Origin: Gemmatimonadota bacterium
GTDB lineage: Bacteria; JAAXHH01
Assembly: GCA_026705925.1 (NCBI GenBank)
Contig: JAPOZT010000007.1
Location: 17,102-81,101, forward strand
Length of the DNA: 64,000 nucleotides
Direction: 5' to 3'
In this document: positions 1 to 8,664 of the stretch, piece after piece
Numbering within the stretch: position 1 is the first letter of the stretch
Layout of the letters: each line of letters starts with the position of its first letter
Notes under the pieces: generated by a model
Databases searched by the model: none
Told to the model about the DNA's origin: nothing
The model's input: the letters and a program-made list of their open reading frames with translations, nothing else
Made by a program: the position numbers and the translations under genes

Positions 1-654
1 GCGTATGGCGTTCTTGAGTCCGCTGAAACTGAACTCGAAACCATCGGGATCGAGGTAGGTCCGGGGAAAGTCCAGGAACCCGGGATCTCCGTCCCGCGAC
101 AACCGATCGATGACGGGACCGCCGGGATACCCGATCCTCATCAGCCTGGCGACCTTGTCGAAGGCCTCGCCGGCCGCGTCATCGCGCGTATTGCCCAGGA
201 TGCGATACCGGCCCCAGTCCTCGACGAGCACCAGCTGCGTGTGTCCGCCGGATACGACGAGCGCGATGAAGGGCGGGGCGAGTTCCCCGTCTGCCAGGCG
301 CCCCGCGAACACGTGGCCCTCGATGTGGTTCACGCCGACCAGGGGTTTGCCCATGGCCATCGCGATGGATTTGACCGTGGAAAGTCCGATCAGCAGGCAG
401 CCTGCCAGTCCGGGTCCGTAGGTCACGGCGATGGCGTCCAGGCCGTCGGGCTCGCAGGAAGCCTGCTGCAGGGCAGATTCGATCGCGGGCAGCAGAAGGG
501 CCAGGTGGGCCCGGGAGGCCAGTTCCGGCACGACGCCCCCGTATTCGACGTGTATGCCCTGCGAGGAGATTACATTGGACAGGACGGTCGTTTCATCGCG
601 AACGACGGCGGCCGCGGTTTCATCACAGGAGGTATCGATTCCGAGGATGAGCAT
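1..654 (-). CDS. tsaD: tRNA N6-threonylcarbamoyladenosine synthase subunit TsaD, C-terminus cut by window edge
   Basis: This is the catalytic subunit that transfers threonylcarbamoyl from threonylcarbamoyl-AMP to A37 of ANN-decoding tRNAs in the cytoplasm. Only the first 218 codons are present. The N-terminus reads MLILGIDTSCDETAAAVV, the ASKHA phosphate-1 loop typical of TsaD. The metal-binding HIEGH motif (His110, His114) and the VSGGHTQL motif (about 134-141) follow, then the DDAAGEAFDK helix and the SFSGLKNA region. ATG at 654 is the only sensible start. No tsaB or tsaE gene is visible nearby. The missing part of about 120 residues lies left of position 1. Confidence 0.95.
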   Translation of the reverse strand, partial: MLILGIDTSCDETAAAVVRDETTVLSNVISSQGIHVEYGGVVPELASRAHLALLLPAIESALQQASCEPDGLDAIAVTYGPGLAGCLLIGLSTVKSIAMAMGKPLVGVNHIEGHVFAGRLADGELAPPFIALVVSGGHTQLVLVEDWGRYRILGNTRDDAAGEAFDKVARLMRIGYPGGPVIDRLSRDGDPGFLDFPRTYLDPDGFEFSFSGLKNAIR

Positions 655-691
655 GGCCCCTCGATATGTTACTGCCGTGAATGGTTTACAA

Positions 692-721
692 ATTATGGTA
701 TCACGGCCGCGGCGTTGTCAA
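692..721 (-). promoter_or_regulatory. Sigma-70-type promoter for tsaD
   Basis: On the minus strand TTGACA (716-721) is followed by an 18-base spacer and CATAAT (692-697), about 40 bases upstream of the tsaD start. The hexamers are close to consensus. The call rests on sequence only. Confidence 0.5.
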
Positions 722-948
722 TGATTATACCGCGGAATGAGCGCACATGGGCACGGTGCGCCGCGGGACGACGGAGACGCATCGTCTCGCGGCACCGTGA
801 TGTACGGGCGGTGGCATGCCGCAGGACAGCAGACACGCATCGTATCGCGGGACCGGGAAAGGGAGCGGTACCGCGGGCAAGCCGCGCCCGGTCGAAGTAC
901 CGGGAGCGGCGTGCAGAGGGGCCATGGAGGAGGGGGCTGTGAACCGGA

Positions 949-1818
949 CTACGGATCGCTGCTTCTCAACCGGAATCTGGTATGGTCGCCACGGAGATCG
1001 AGTAACGAACCGCCCCCGTTGATCGTGCCGGCGATGATGCCTTCGTCACGCCGTGACACCGGGGTCGATATCTCGAAATCGGAATCCAGGTCGCTTTGGT
1101 GACTGACATCGGAGTAGAGGTCGAGTGCCTGGTTGCGGGGAAGGTACAGTACTGTCTGGCCCCTGTGCGCGCGTATCCGCGTATCGCCGCTGAGATGCGT
1201 TGCTTCCATGTGCACGTCCGCGTGTCTCGCGTCCAGTTCGACAGCGCCATCCAACTCCGTCAGCCGAAGCGTGCCGTGATCCATGTCCAGGCGCGTCAGT
1301 CCCGTCCAGTCTGTTCCCGTAACCTCGCTGTAGTGCGCATTGATGCGAATCGCGCCTTCCACGTTCCGGATCCTCGTATCCGTATGGCGGACTTCCAAAT
1401 CCAGGTGGATTCGGCGCGGCATTCGAATCTCGTAGTGGACGTAGGGGACATGTCGGATACTAATGAACCATCGTTTGTAGCTGGGAATATCGTCATAGTC
1501 GGACCGGATCCGCAACGATCGTCCGGATCCCTCCACTTCGATTTTCAGCGCCGTTACGATCTCACGCGCGTAGTCGGGGTTGATTTCGAACGGTGACTCG
1601 ATACGAGCGACGATTTCCACCTCGTTACGGTCCCATGACAACAGTTCGAGGCTGCCCCTGCCGGTTTCTATGTCCAGGTGGCCGCCCGGTTCGAATGCGA
1701 CCGTTTTCGTATAATGCCTGACCTCCGCGAATGCATCCCGGTTAAGTCCTGTCAGTTCGCCGGGAAGCAGGATGATTACGGCAGCAACGGCAAGGAATCT
1801 AAAAGCGAGCGAATTCAT
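949..1818 (-). CDS. Exported DUF4097-like beta-helix protein
   Basis: A 289-residue protein with an N-terminal signal peptide (hydrophobic residues about 5-24, followed by a probable cleavage site before the FAEVRHYTK region). The rest is beta-rich, with recurring short strands such as LDIETGRGSLELLSW, INAHYSEV and LELDARHADVHME-type rungs, the pattern of DUF4097/putative adhesin domains. These are predicted right-handed beta-stacks of unknown role at the cell surface or periplasm. GGGAGG lies 6 bases before ATG 1818, a strong ribosome site that fixes the start. It is monocistronic, with a gap of about 290 bases to tsaD and 210 bases to the proline dehydrogenase. Assignment to the DUF4097 type is by pattern and the function is unknown. 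Confidence 0.7.
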   Translation of the reverse strand: MNSLAFRFLAVAAVIILLPGELTGLNRDAFAEVRHYTKTVAFEPGGHLDIETGRGSLELLSWDRNEVEIVARIESPFEINPDYAREIVTALKIEVEGSGRSLRIRSDYDDIPSYKRWFISIRHVPYVHYEIRMPRRIHLDLEVRHTDTRIRNVEGAIRINAHYSEVTGTDWTGLTRLDMDHGTLRLTELDGAVELDARHADVHMEATHLSGDTRIRAHRGQTVLYLPRNQALDLYSDVSHQSDLDSDFEISTPVSRRDEGIIAGTINGGGSLLDLRGDHTRFRLRSSDP

Positions 1819-2032
1819 AAAGCACCTCCCATCCGGTAAGCTGATGGTTTGTTGCGATGAAACCCGGAACTAAGTACGCGAGGTCATCGCGCCCACCACT
1901 TTAGACCCCGGATGGAGCGTGTATGTTACCGCAAAGGAAGGAACCGGAGCATACACCCGATTTGCCGGTCGAGGTACAGGGAGTGACGTGTGATCGGGCT
2001 GGGTGGCGGCATGCCGCGGCACGGTTCAAGTC

Positions 2033-2881
2033 TCAGCTCCGAACCAGGTTCCGCAGGACGAACCACACGTTCTCCTTGCGTTCCCTGAGCCTCCGGTAGA
2101 AGTAGGGCATCCACTCCGTTCCGAAGGGCACGTAGATCCGCATGCCGAAGCCCCTTGCGCGCATTTGCTTCTGGAACCCCGGACGCAGACCGTAGAGCAT
2201 CTGGAACTCGAATCCGTCCCGCGGGACCTCCAGTTGCTCGGCATACCGTATCACGCCTTCGATCAGGTAATCGTCGTGCGTCGCGAAAGCGGGATAGTGG
2301 CCGTCCCGCAGGAGCTGTTCCGCCATGGAAAGAAAGGCGCCGCGGATGTTGGGCATCCGCTGCAGGGCCAGGTCGGTGGGTTCCCGGTAGGACCCCTTGC
2401 ACAACCGCACGCGGGCCCCAATCTTATTCAGCACGAAGATGTCGTGGGGGCTGCGCAGCAGCATGGCCTGGATCACCACGCCGGAGTTCCTGTGACGGTC
2501 GTACAGGTTGTAGAAGATATCCAGGGTCTGCTGCGTGTAGGGCGAGCCTTCCATGTCCAGCCGTACGAAGATGTCCCGTTCCTTCGCGGCTTCCAGGATC
2601 CGGCCCAGGTTGTCTACGCAGTACGCCTCGTCTATATCCAGCCCCAGATGGGTGAGCTTGACGGAGATATTGGCCTGGAGTGCGCCTTCCTGGATCAGGT
2701 CCAGCATGACGAGGTACTGGCGGACGGCCTCGTCCGCCTCTTCCCGCTCGAGGGTCGCTTCCCCGAGCATGTTCAGGGTCACGTCGAGCCCGTCGTCGTT
2801 CAACGACCGGACGACGTTGACCGCGGCCTCGAGGGATTCCCCCGCGACGAATCTCCTGGCGAGAAAGAACAACCGGCTCAT
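2033..2881 (-). CDS. Proline dehydrogenase (monofunctional, FAD-dependent)
   Basis: This 282-residue TIM-barrel flavoenzyme oxidises L-proline to delta-1-pyrroline-5-carboxylate at the inner membrane face. Family signatures are visible in order: SVKLTHLGLD (73-82), FVRLDMEGS (105-113), VRLCKGSY (138-145), FEFQMLYG (214-221) and the substrate/FAD motif YVPFGTEWMPYFYRRL (230-245). The length matches stand-alone bacterial PRODH rather than fused PutA, so P5C dehydrogenase must be encoded elsewhere. GGAG sits 7 bases upstream of ATG 2881. The neighbouring sulfatase is on the same strand, 65 bases upstream, but no functional link is evident. Confidence 0.93.
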   Translation of the reverse strand: MSRLFFLARRFVAGESLEAAVNVVRSLNDDGLDVTLNMLGEATLEREEADEAVRQYLVMLDLIQEGALQANISVKLTHLGLDIDEAYCVDNLGRILEAAKERDIFVRLDMEGSPYTQQTLDIFYNLYDRHRNSGVVIQAMLLRSPHDIFVLNKIGARVRLCKGSYREPTDLALQRMPNIRGAFLSMAEQLLRDGHYPAFATHDDYLIEGVIRYAEQLEVPRDGFEFQMLYGLRPGFQKQMRARGFGMRIYVPFGTEWMPYFYRRLRERKENVWFVLRNLVRS

Positions 2882-2945
2882 ATCGGCTCCGGTACACTAT
2901 GCGGATCGGACGAACCAGGTGGAACAGGTGTACCTGGCGGACCGC

Positions 2946-4478
2946 TTATGCCGTGAAGGGATCGCGCCCGAATCCGGGGCGGCGCGCATAGGTCCACGCG
3001 ACCCGGCTCACGTCCTCATTGGACATGCGCCAGTCCAGCAGTCTCATGCGCAGGTCCCGGACCGCGTCGGCATAGCGCGGTTCTTCGGCCACGTTACGAA
3101 GTTCGCCGGGATCCTTTTTCAGGTCGAAGAGCACGTCCGGCATGCCATTGAAATACCAGTACTTGAACCGGTCGTCCCTCACCATCCATCCCCGGCATTT
3201 CTCCGGCGGGATGCCGAGTTTCTTCGGCGTCCAGTAGAAACGGAAGTCCCAGTCCGCGAAGACCGCTCCGCGCCAGTCGGCCGGGCGTTCGCCCCGCAGG
3301 AGGGCAACGAGGGACCGACCCTGCAGGGCAGGCGGCATGCCCGGTCCGCCTAAACCACACACCTCCAGGCAGGTCGGAAGGACGTCCAGGGACTCGACGA
3401 ACGCGTCCATCGTCTGCCCGCGCGTGGCGTCCGCGCAGGACCGGGGGTCGCGTACGATGAAGGGTACGTTGTATGCCTCGTCGTAGAAGAGTTCCTTCTC
3501 GAACATCCAGTGGTCGCCCACGTATTCACCGTGGTCGGACGTGAAGACGATGAGCGTGTCTTCCCAGAGACCCCGGTCCTTCATGAAACCGAACAGCCTG
3601 CCCAGGTGGTCGTCGATCTCCGTGATCAACCCGTAGTAGGTCGCCCTTCGCTGCCGCCATACCTCCTCGTCGTCGTAGGCCACGCCGCCCCGTTCGATCC
3701 GGAAGGGGACGTGGAATGGATGGGGACGCTCCAGTTCCTCCGGAGACCGGTTCGGCGCGGGGGAATCAGTCGGGTCGTACAGCGCGTTGTAAGGATAGGG
3801 CGCCACGATGGGCAGATGGGGCTTGAAGTAGGAGAGGTGCAGAAACCAGGGCGAATCCCCGGCGTCGTCCATGAAGGCCATGGCCCGGTCCGTCATGAAG
3901 GCGGTATCGCTGTCCTCCCGCCTGAATCGCGTGGGGTAGGCGGAATGATCCCGGTCGGGAGGTCCTTTCCGGTCGGCGCCCGTGGGCATTTCCACCGCGA
4001 AAGGATCGGCGATGACATCTTCGGCGTACCCCTTGCTCCTGAGATGGGCCAGCCAGCCCTCCCCCCTGGATTCGTTCAGCTCCCAGGTTTCCAGGCCGGC
4101 CAGGGCCGCGCGGCGGAACCCCTGCTCGGGCTGCGCCCCGGGGTCGCCGAAGGGATCGGGGGTGTAGTGCGTCTTGCCGCAGAGTGCCGCCCGGTAACCC
4201 GCTTCGCCGAAGAAATGGCCCATGGTCTTCTCGTCCGCGGGCAGGGGCACTTCGTTCCAGGGAGACCGGTTGGCGTGGGGATACCGGCCCGTGTAGAAGC
4301 ACATGCGGCTGGGACCGCAGACCGCCGACTGCACATAGGCCCGCCGGAAGAGGACGCCTTCGGAAGCGAGATGGTCGAGGTGGGGCGTCCGGACCACGGG
4401 GTGGCCGACGCCGGACATGCAGTCCGCCCGCATCTGGTCGGTCATGATGAAGAGTACGTTCGGTCGACCGGCGGGCAT
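2946..4478 (-). CDS. Sulfatase (formylglycine type)
   Basis: A 510-residue alkaline-phosphatase-superfamily hydrolase of sulfate esters. The metal site begins with Asp14 in IMTDQMR. The modification motif C-G-P-S-R is at 54-58, so Cys54 should be converted to formylglycine. TSDHGEY provides later metal ligands. A longer frame to 4550 exists, but ATG 4478 is preferred because GGAG lies 7 bases before it and homology starts there. There is no clear signal peptide, so the protein may be cytoplasmic, or the start may lie upstream. It is divergent from the DUF5916 gene across a gap of about 440 bases containing a perfect palindrome. The substrate is unknown. The maturing enzyme (FGE or anSME) is not in this window. 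Confidence 0.9.
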   Translation of the reverse strand: MPAGRPNVLFIMTDQMRADCMSGVGHPVVRTPHLDHLASEGVLFRRAYVQSAVCGPSRMCFYTGRYPHANRSPWNEVPLPADEKTMGHFFGEAGYRAALCGKTHYTPDPFGDPGAQPEQGFRRAALAGLETWELNESRGEGWLAHLRSKGYAEDVIADPFAVEMPTGADRKGPPDRDHSAYPTRFRREDSDTAFMTDRAMAFMDDAGDSPWFLHLSYFKPHLPIVAPYPYNALYDPTDSPAPNRSPEELERPHPFHVPFRIERGGVAYDDEEVWRQRRATYYGLITEIDDHLGRLFGFMKDRGLWEDTLIVFTSDHGEYVGDHWMFEKELFYDEAYNVPFIVRDPRSCADATRGQTMDAFVESLDVLPTCLEVCGLGGPGMPPALQGRSLVALLRGERPADWRGAVFADWDFRFYWTPKKLGIPPEKCRGWMVRDDRFKYWYFNGMPDVLFDLKKDPGELRNVAEEPRYADAVRDLRMRLLDWRMSNEDVSRVAWTYARRPGFGRDPFTA

Positions 4479-4919
4479 GTGGAATCTCCGCGCGCTGCAG
4501 GGTGCGGCCGCGCGCAGCGGAGAAAGACCGCACGGCGCGACGGGCGGCAATGGTGCCGCTTGCAGGTTAATATGCAGCCGTATTAACCGATAGGCAAAAG
4601 CATATTATGTAAGGATACACGCGCGGGGGATGCACGCGTGTGCGCACGCCGTCGGCCGGGTAGCACGGACGAGCGCACGGGCACGGGCGCTCAACACGAA
4701 CCGGGGAGAAAAGCGAAGTGCATCCGCCCAGGGGAAAATCGGACAGGTTTTGTGAATGGGATGGTCCGAAGAAATGTAAGCAGTACGTCTCGCCGTTCCA
4801 TATTGCCGCGTGAGACCGGGGGCTCGAAAAAACGCAACCATTCAGGTCGTTTCCCTGTCTTAGATGCAGCACATGAATCGATGGTCGGCGAGGACCCACT
4901 AAAGGCTGGAGGACATACC
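4479..4919. other. Divergent intergenic region, sulfatase / DUF5916 gene
   Basis: A 441-base gap between oppositely transcribed genes. The left part contains the 24-bp palindrome annotated separately and an AT-rich patch near 4590-4620. Frames are open through much of the right part, but no start with a ribosome site is seen before 4920. No further gene is supported. Confidence 0.6.
4565..4588. promoter_or_regulatory. Perfect 8-8-8 palindrome, candidate operator
   Basis: The arms GGTTAATA (4565-4572) and TATTAACC (4581-4588) are exact reverse complements around an 8-base centre. The site lies 87 bases upstream of the sulfatase start and 330 bases upstream of the DUF5916 gene. Size and symmetry suit a dimeric repressor of the GntR/LacI size class. 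No regulator gene is adjacent, so this is inference. Confidence 0.45.
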
Positions 4920-7628
4920 TTGTTTCTGAACAGACTGCATCGGTGGACGATCGTCCTGTCCGCCCTGATCATACTGGGACCCGTGGAATCCGAAGCACGC
5001 CAGCCGGCGCCGGAAAAGCGGGTGTACAATACCCGGCACATCACGTCGGTGGCCCCCGACATCGACGGCAGGGGCGATGATCCGGCGTGGGACGACGTGG
5101 AGTGGTCCGGCGACTTTACCCAGCTGGATCCGGACGACGGCGGGGAGCCTACGCAACAGACGGCCTTCAAGATCCTTTTCGACGATCACAACCTCTACGT
5201 ACTGATCCGGGCCTTCGATACCGAACCGGACCAGATTACCCACCGCGTAACCCGGCGGGACGACTTTGACAACGACTGGGTGGAGATCCATTTCGACAGC
5301 TACCACGACAAGCGCACGGCTTTTTCTTTTACGCTGTCCTCCTCCGGCGGGCGGGGCGACGAGGCCATATCGAACGACGGCAACGACTGGGACTCCAGTT
5401 GGGACCCCGTATGGTACGGCGCGTCCACCATCGACGAAGAGGGATGGCTCGCCGAGATGCGCATACCCTTGAGCCAGTTGCGGTTCTCCGGCGAGGAGGG
5501 ACAGGTATGGGGCCTGCAGGTACAGAGAAGGCTGTACCGCCGCGAGGAGCGTTCCGGCTGGCAGCACATCCAACGGAATTCGCCGGGGTGGGTCAGCCTG
5601 TTCGGTGAACTGCGCGGGCTCGAAGGGATCGAGTCTTCCAACAGGATCGAGATCCTGCCCTACGTCGTGGGCGACCTGAACCGGTTCCAGGCCGAAGCGC
5701 AGAACCCCTTCCGCGACGGCCAGCGCGCCGACGGGCGCATCGGACTGGACGGCAAGATCGGGCTCGCGGGAAACATCACCATGGACCTGGCCGTGAACCC
5801 CGACTTCGGCCAGGTCGAGGCGGACCCTTCGCGGGTCAACCTGTCGGCTTTCGAGCTGTTCTTCGAAGAGCGGCGGCCCCTCTTCGTCGAAGGGAAGAAC
5901 ATCACCGAATTTCAGGTAGGCGGCGGCGGTCCCTTCTGGAACGACCGGCTGTTCTACTCGCGGCGTATCGGACGGGCTCCCCAGCGGAGCCCGGACCTCT
6001 CCGACGGCCAGACCATGGACAAGCCCCGGAATACACCCATACTCGCCGCCGCGAAGATCACCGGCAAGACACCGGGCGGCCTGTCCATCGGCATCGTGGA
6101 CGCGGTGACCGCGGAAACCGCCGCCCGGATTGACACCAAGGGCGCGCGTAGCGAGGAGTCGGTGGAACCGCTGACCAATTACCTGATCGCGCGCCTGCAG
6201 CAGGACTTCAACGACGGGGGCACGTCGCTGGGTACGATGCTCACGGCGACCAACCGGAACAACAACGATGATCACTTCGATTTCCTCAACAGGGCGGCCT
6301 ACACGGGCGGGATCGATTTCCGCCACCAGTGGAGCGACCGCACTTACTGGCTCAACGCGAGCCTGTCGTTCAGCCACATCCGGGGCGAACCGGAAGCGAT
6401 TACCCGCGTGCAGCGCAATTCCGCGCGGTACTACCAGCGCCCGGACGCTTCCTACGTAACCCTCGACTCCACGCTGACCGCGATGAGCGGCCATGGCGGC
6501 AGCTTCGGCGTGGGCCGGTCGGGCAACAGCCCGTGGAACATAGGCATCGGCGGCACCTGGCGGTCGCCGGGCCTCGAACTGAACGACGTGGGATTCCTGC
6601 GCCAGGCCGACGTATTCATGCAGAACAGCTGGTTTGGTTACCGGTCGGAGAAACCGGGATGGATCTTCCGCGAGTACAACGTGTTCCTGAACCAGTGGCA
6701 GGGCTTAACCTTCGGCGGGGATCGGAAGTTCCTGGGCGGCAACGTCAACGGGGGCGGCCAGTTCAACAACTACTGGTGGGTGTGGTTCAACGTGAACTCG
6801 GAGATCGAGGGCCTTTCCACCACAGCGCTGCGCGGCGGGCCGGCCCTCAAATCACCGGGCAACGTGGAGTTCAACTTCGACGTCGACACCGATGGACGCA
6901 AGCCGCTCAGTTTCGGCGTCGGCGGCGGCCTCAACCGGCGCCGCGATGACGCGGGACACTCAAGCTGGGTATACCTGTCCATGCGGTACCGTCCGAGTAA
7001 CGCCATGAATATCCGCATCAACCCGTTTTTCGACACCGCCCGGAACGAATTGCAGTACGTGTCCAATGAAATGTTCGACGATGCCGGCCAGGCGGGCCCG
7101 GCGTTCCAGGCGGGCCCGGCCTCCCAGGCGGACCCGGCTGACCGCTACCTGCTGGGCCGCGTCGACCAGAAGACGCTGGGGATCGGTATCCGGCTGAACT
7201 ACAGCATCACCAACAACATGTCCATCCAGTACTATGGCCAGCCCTTCGTATCGGCCGGCCATTACGACCGGTTCAAGCGGATAACGGACCCGCGGGCGGA
7301 CCGGTACGCGGACCGCTTCGAACTGTTTTCGGACGGACAACTGGCCTACGACGATTCAGACGAAGCCTACCAGGTGGATGAGAATGTGGACGGACGGACC
7401 GACTATTCCTTCGACGATCCCGACTTCAACTTCCTTCAGTTCCGATCGAACCTGGTATTGCGGTGGGAGTATACGCCGGGCTCGACGCTGTTCCTCGTGT
7501 GGCAGCAGCAGCGCAGCCGCTCGGGCGGCACGGGCGAGTTCGACGCGGGGCAGGACCTGAACAACCTGTTCGACACCTATCCCTCGAACATCTTCCTGCT
7601 GAAGTTCAACTACTGGTTCTCGCTCTAG
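4920..7628 (+). CDS. DUF5916 outer-membrane-type protein with N-terminal CBM9-like domain
   Basis: The TTG at 4920 is chosen as start because GGAGG (4908-4912) lies 7 bases before it. It gives a signal peptide (FLNRLHRWTIVLSALIILG, cleaved near ESEARQ). The mature protein begins with a family-9-like carbohydrate-binding fold (VAPDIDGRGDDPAWDDVEW onward, about residues 35-215). DUF5916 follows: motifs VNPDFGQVEADPS and FFEERRPLFVEG, and many alternating aromatic strands ending in a terminal aromatic (NYWFSL), as in outer-membrane barrels. The product has 902 residues and is presumably a surface sugar-binding or transport protein of unknown ligand. A short repeat insertion at about 7084-7140 encodes QAGPAFQAGPASQADPAD, likely a loop. 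It is divergent from a sulfatase, which may indicate shared regulation. Confidence 0.85.
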   Translation: MFLNRLHRWTIVLSALIILGPVESEARQPAPEKRVYNTRHITSVAPDIDGRGDDPAWDDVEWSGDFTQLDPDDGGEPTQQTAFKILFDDHNLYVLIRAFDTEPDQITHRVTRRDDFDNDWVEIHFDSYHDKRTAFSFTLSSSGGRGDEAISNDGNDWDSSWDPVWYGASTIDEEGWLAEMRIPLSQLRFSGEEGQVWGLQVQRRLYRREERSGWQHIQRNSPGWVSLFGELRGLEGIESSNRIEILPYVVGDLNRFQAEAQNPFRDGQRADGRIGLDGKIGLAGNITMDLAVNPDFGQVEADPSRVNLSAFELFFEERRPLFVEGKNITEFQVGGGGPFWNDRLFYSRRIGRAPQRSPDLSDGQTMDKPRNTPILAAAKITGKTPGGLSIGIVDAVTAETAARIDTKGARSEESVEPLTNYLIARLQQDFNDGGTSLGTMLTATNRNNNDDHFDFLNRAAYTGGIDFRHQWSDRTYWLNASLSFSHIRGEPEAITRVQRNSARYYQRPDASYVTLDSTLTAMSGHGGSFGVGRSGNSPWNIGIGGTWRSPGLELNDVGFLRQADVFMQNSWFGYRSEKPGWIFREYNVFLNQWQGLTFGGDRKFLGGNVNGGGQFNNYWWVWFNVNSEIEGLSTTALRGGPALKSPGNVEFNFDVDTDGRKPLSFGVGGGLNRRRDDAGHSSWVYLSMRYRPSNAMNIRINPFFDTARNELQYVSNEMFDDAGQAGPAFQAGPASQADPADRYLLGRVDQKTLGIGIRLNYSITNNMSIQYYGQPFVSAGHYDRFKRITDPRADRYADRFELFSDGQLAYDDSDEAYQVDENVDGRTDYSFDDPDFNFLQFRSNLVLRWEYTPGSTLFLVWQQQRSRSGGTGEFDAGQDLNNLFDTYPSNIFLLKFNYWFSL

Positions 7629-7676
7629 GGTCATCCAGCGGCACGGAAGGCGGGCAGCCTGGCAGGGCGGTGTGGA

Positions 7677-8663
7677 CTAGGCCGGGGCGGGCTGCCGCTT
7701 ATTGACCACCTCCAGCATGGCCGTCATGTAGCCGATGGCGTAGGCGCGCCCCCGGTGATGCCAGTCGGTGTCGTCCACGAAACGGGGCACGTGGTCGGTG
7801 ATCATGAACCCGGTGAACCCGACCTCCTTCAGGGTCCGCATGACCTCGTAGGGATCCGCGTTCCCCTCGTTGATGAAGCATTCGTTGAAACAGGGCACGT
7901 TCCCCTGCACGTCGCGGAAGTGGACGTAGATTATCCTGCCTGCGCCGCCGAAGTGCCGCACGGCCTTGATCACGTAGTCGTGACCCCCCATCTCCGACCA
8001 GCACCCCATGCAGAAATCCAGGCCGTGGTAAGGACTGTCGAAGGTGTCCATGGCCCGCTTGAAGCCCTCGAAACTGCTGAAGATCCGCGCCACGCCGCCC
8101 AGCATGGGGATGGGCGGGTCGTCGGGATGCAGGGCGAGCTTGACGTTGCTTTCCTCGGCGACCGGCAGGATCCTCGACATGTAGTATTCGTAATTCTCCC
8201 ACATCTCGTCTGCCGTGAAGATCCGGCCGAAGGTGGGTTCCGCGTCCCGGTGGGCCTCGAAATCGAACCGGGTGGCCGTGGCCCCGCCGCGGAGCACGGC
8301 GGGATCGGGCGTACGCCATACGGAACTGGGGATCCAGTGGTACCCCAGGATGGGAATGCCGGCCTTCCCCATGTTGCGGATCGTGTACTTCATGTGCTCG
8401 ATCTGCTCGTCGCGGCCCGGCAGCCCCAGCATGGCCTTGTCGTAGAAGGGGATGGGGACGTTCTCCAGGGCCATCAGGCGCAGTTCAGCGTTGTCGGCCC
8501 GCTTCTTCAGGTCGACCAGGTCTTCCAGTTCCCAGCGTTTCTCACCCGGCAGTTTCGGCGTGTTCATGAGGAAGTCGTCGGCGCCGAGCTGCTTGATGTA
8601 GGCCAGTTTCTCGTCGGTGAGTACGTTGAACTGTCCCAGACCGATGCGCATTTCAAGAGTCAT
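7677..8663 (-). CDS. uxuA: Mannonate dehydratase
   Basis: Converts D-mannonate to 2-keto-3-deoxygluconate in hexuronate breakdown (cytoplasmic, Mn2+/Fe2+-dependent TIM barrel). The 328-residue sequence carries the family ligands: His179 in LALHPDDPP, Cys218 in DFCMGC, His248 in YVHFRDVQG, and an acidic pair near 308-310 (HVPRFVDD). Its length is similar to short bacterial UxuA proteins. ATG 8663 is one base after the parC stop (TGACATG), with GAGGA inside the end of parC, so translation is probably coupled to the topoisomerase operon. That is an odd partnership. The other KDG-pathway genes in the window are not adjacent. Confidence 0.9.
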   Translation of the reverse strand: MTLEMRIGLGQFNVLTDEKLAYIKQLGADDFLMNTPKLPGEKRWELEDLVDLKKRADNAELRLMALENVPIPFYDKAMLGLPGRDEQIEHMKYTIRNMGKAGIPILGYHWIPSSVWRTPDPAVLRGGATATRFDFEAHRDAEPTFGRIFTADEMWENYEYYMSRILPVAEESNVKLALHPDDPPIPMLGGVARIFSSFEGFKRAMDTFDSPYHGLDFCMGCWSEMGGHDYVIKAVRHFGGAGRIIYVHFRDVQGNVPCFNECFINEGNADPYEVMRTLKEVGFTGFMITDHVPRFVDDTDWHHRGRAYAIGYMTAMLEVVNKRQPAPA

Positions 8664-8664
8664 G

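Noticed and set aside
2003..2956. 317-codon open frame on the plus strand opposite proline dehydrogenase
   Set aside because: It mirrors the codon structure of a clear enzyme gene; no ribosome site or domain. GC-rich third positions leave antisense frames open.
4899..6494. 531-codon minus-strand frame opposite the DUF5916 gene
   Set aside because: Antisense shadow with biased composition and no recognisable domain.
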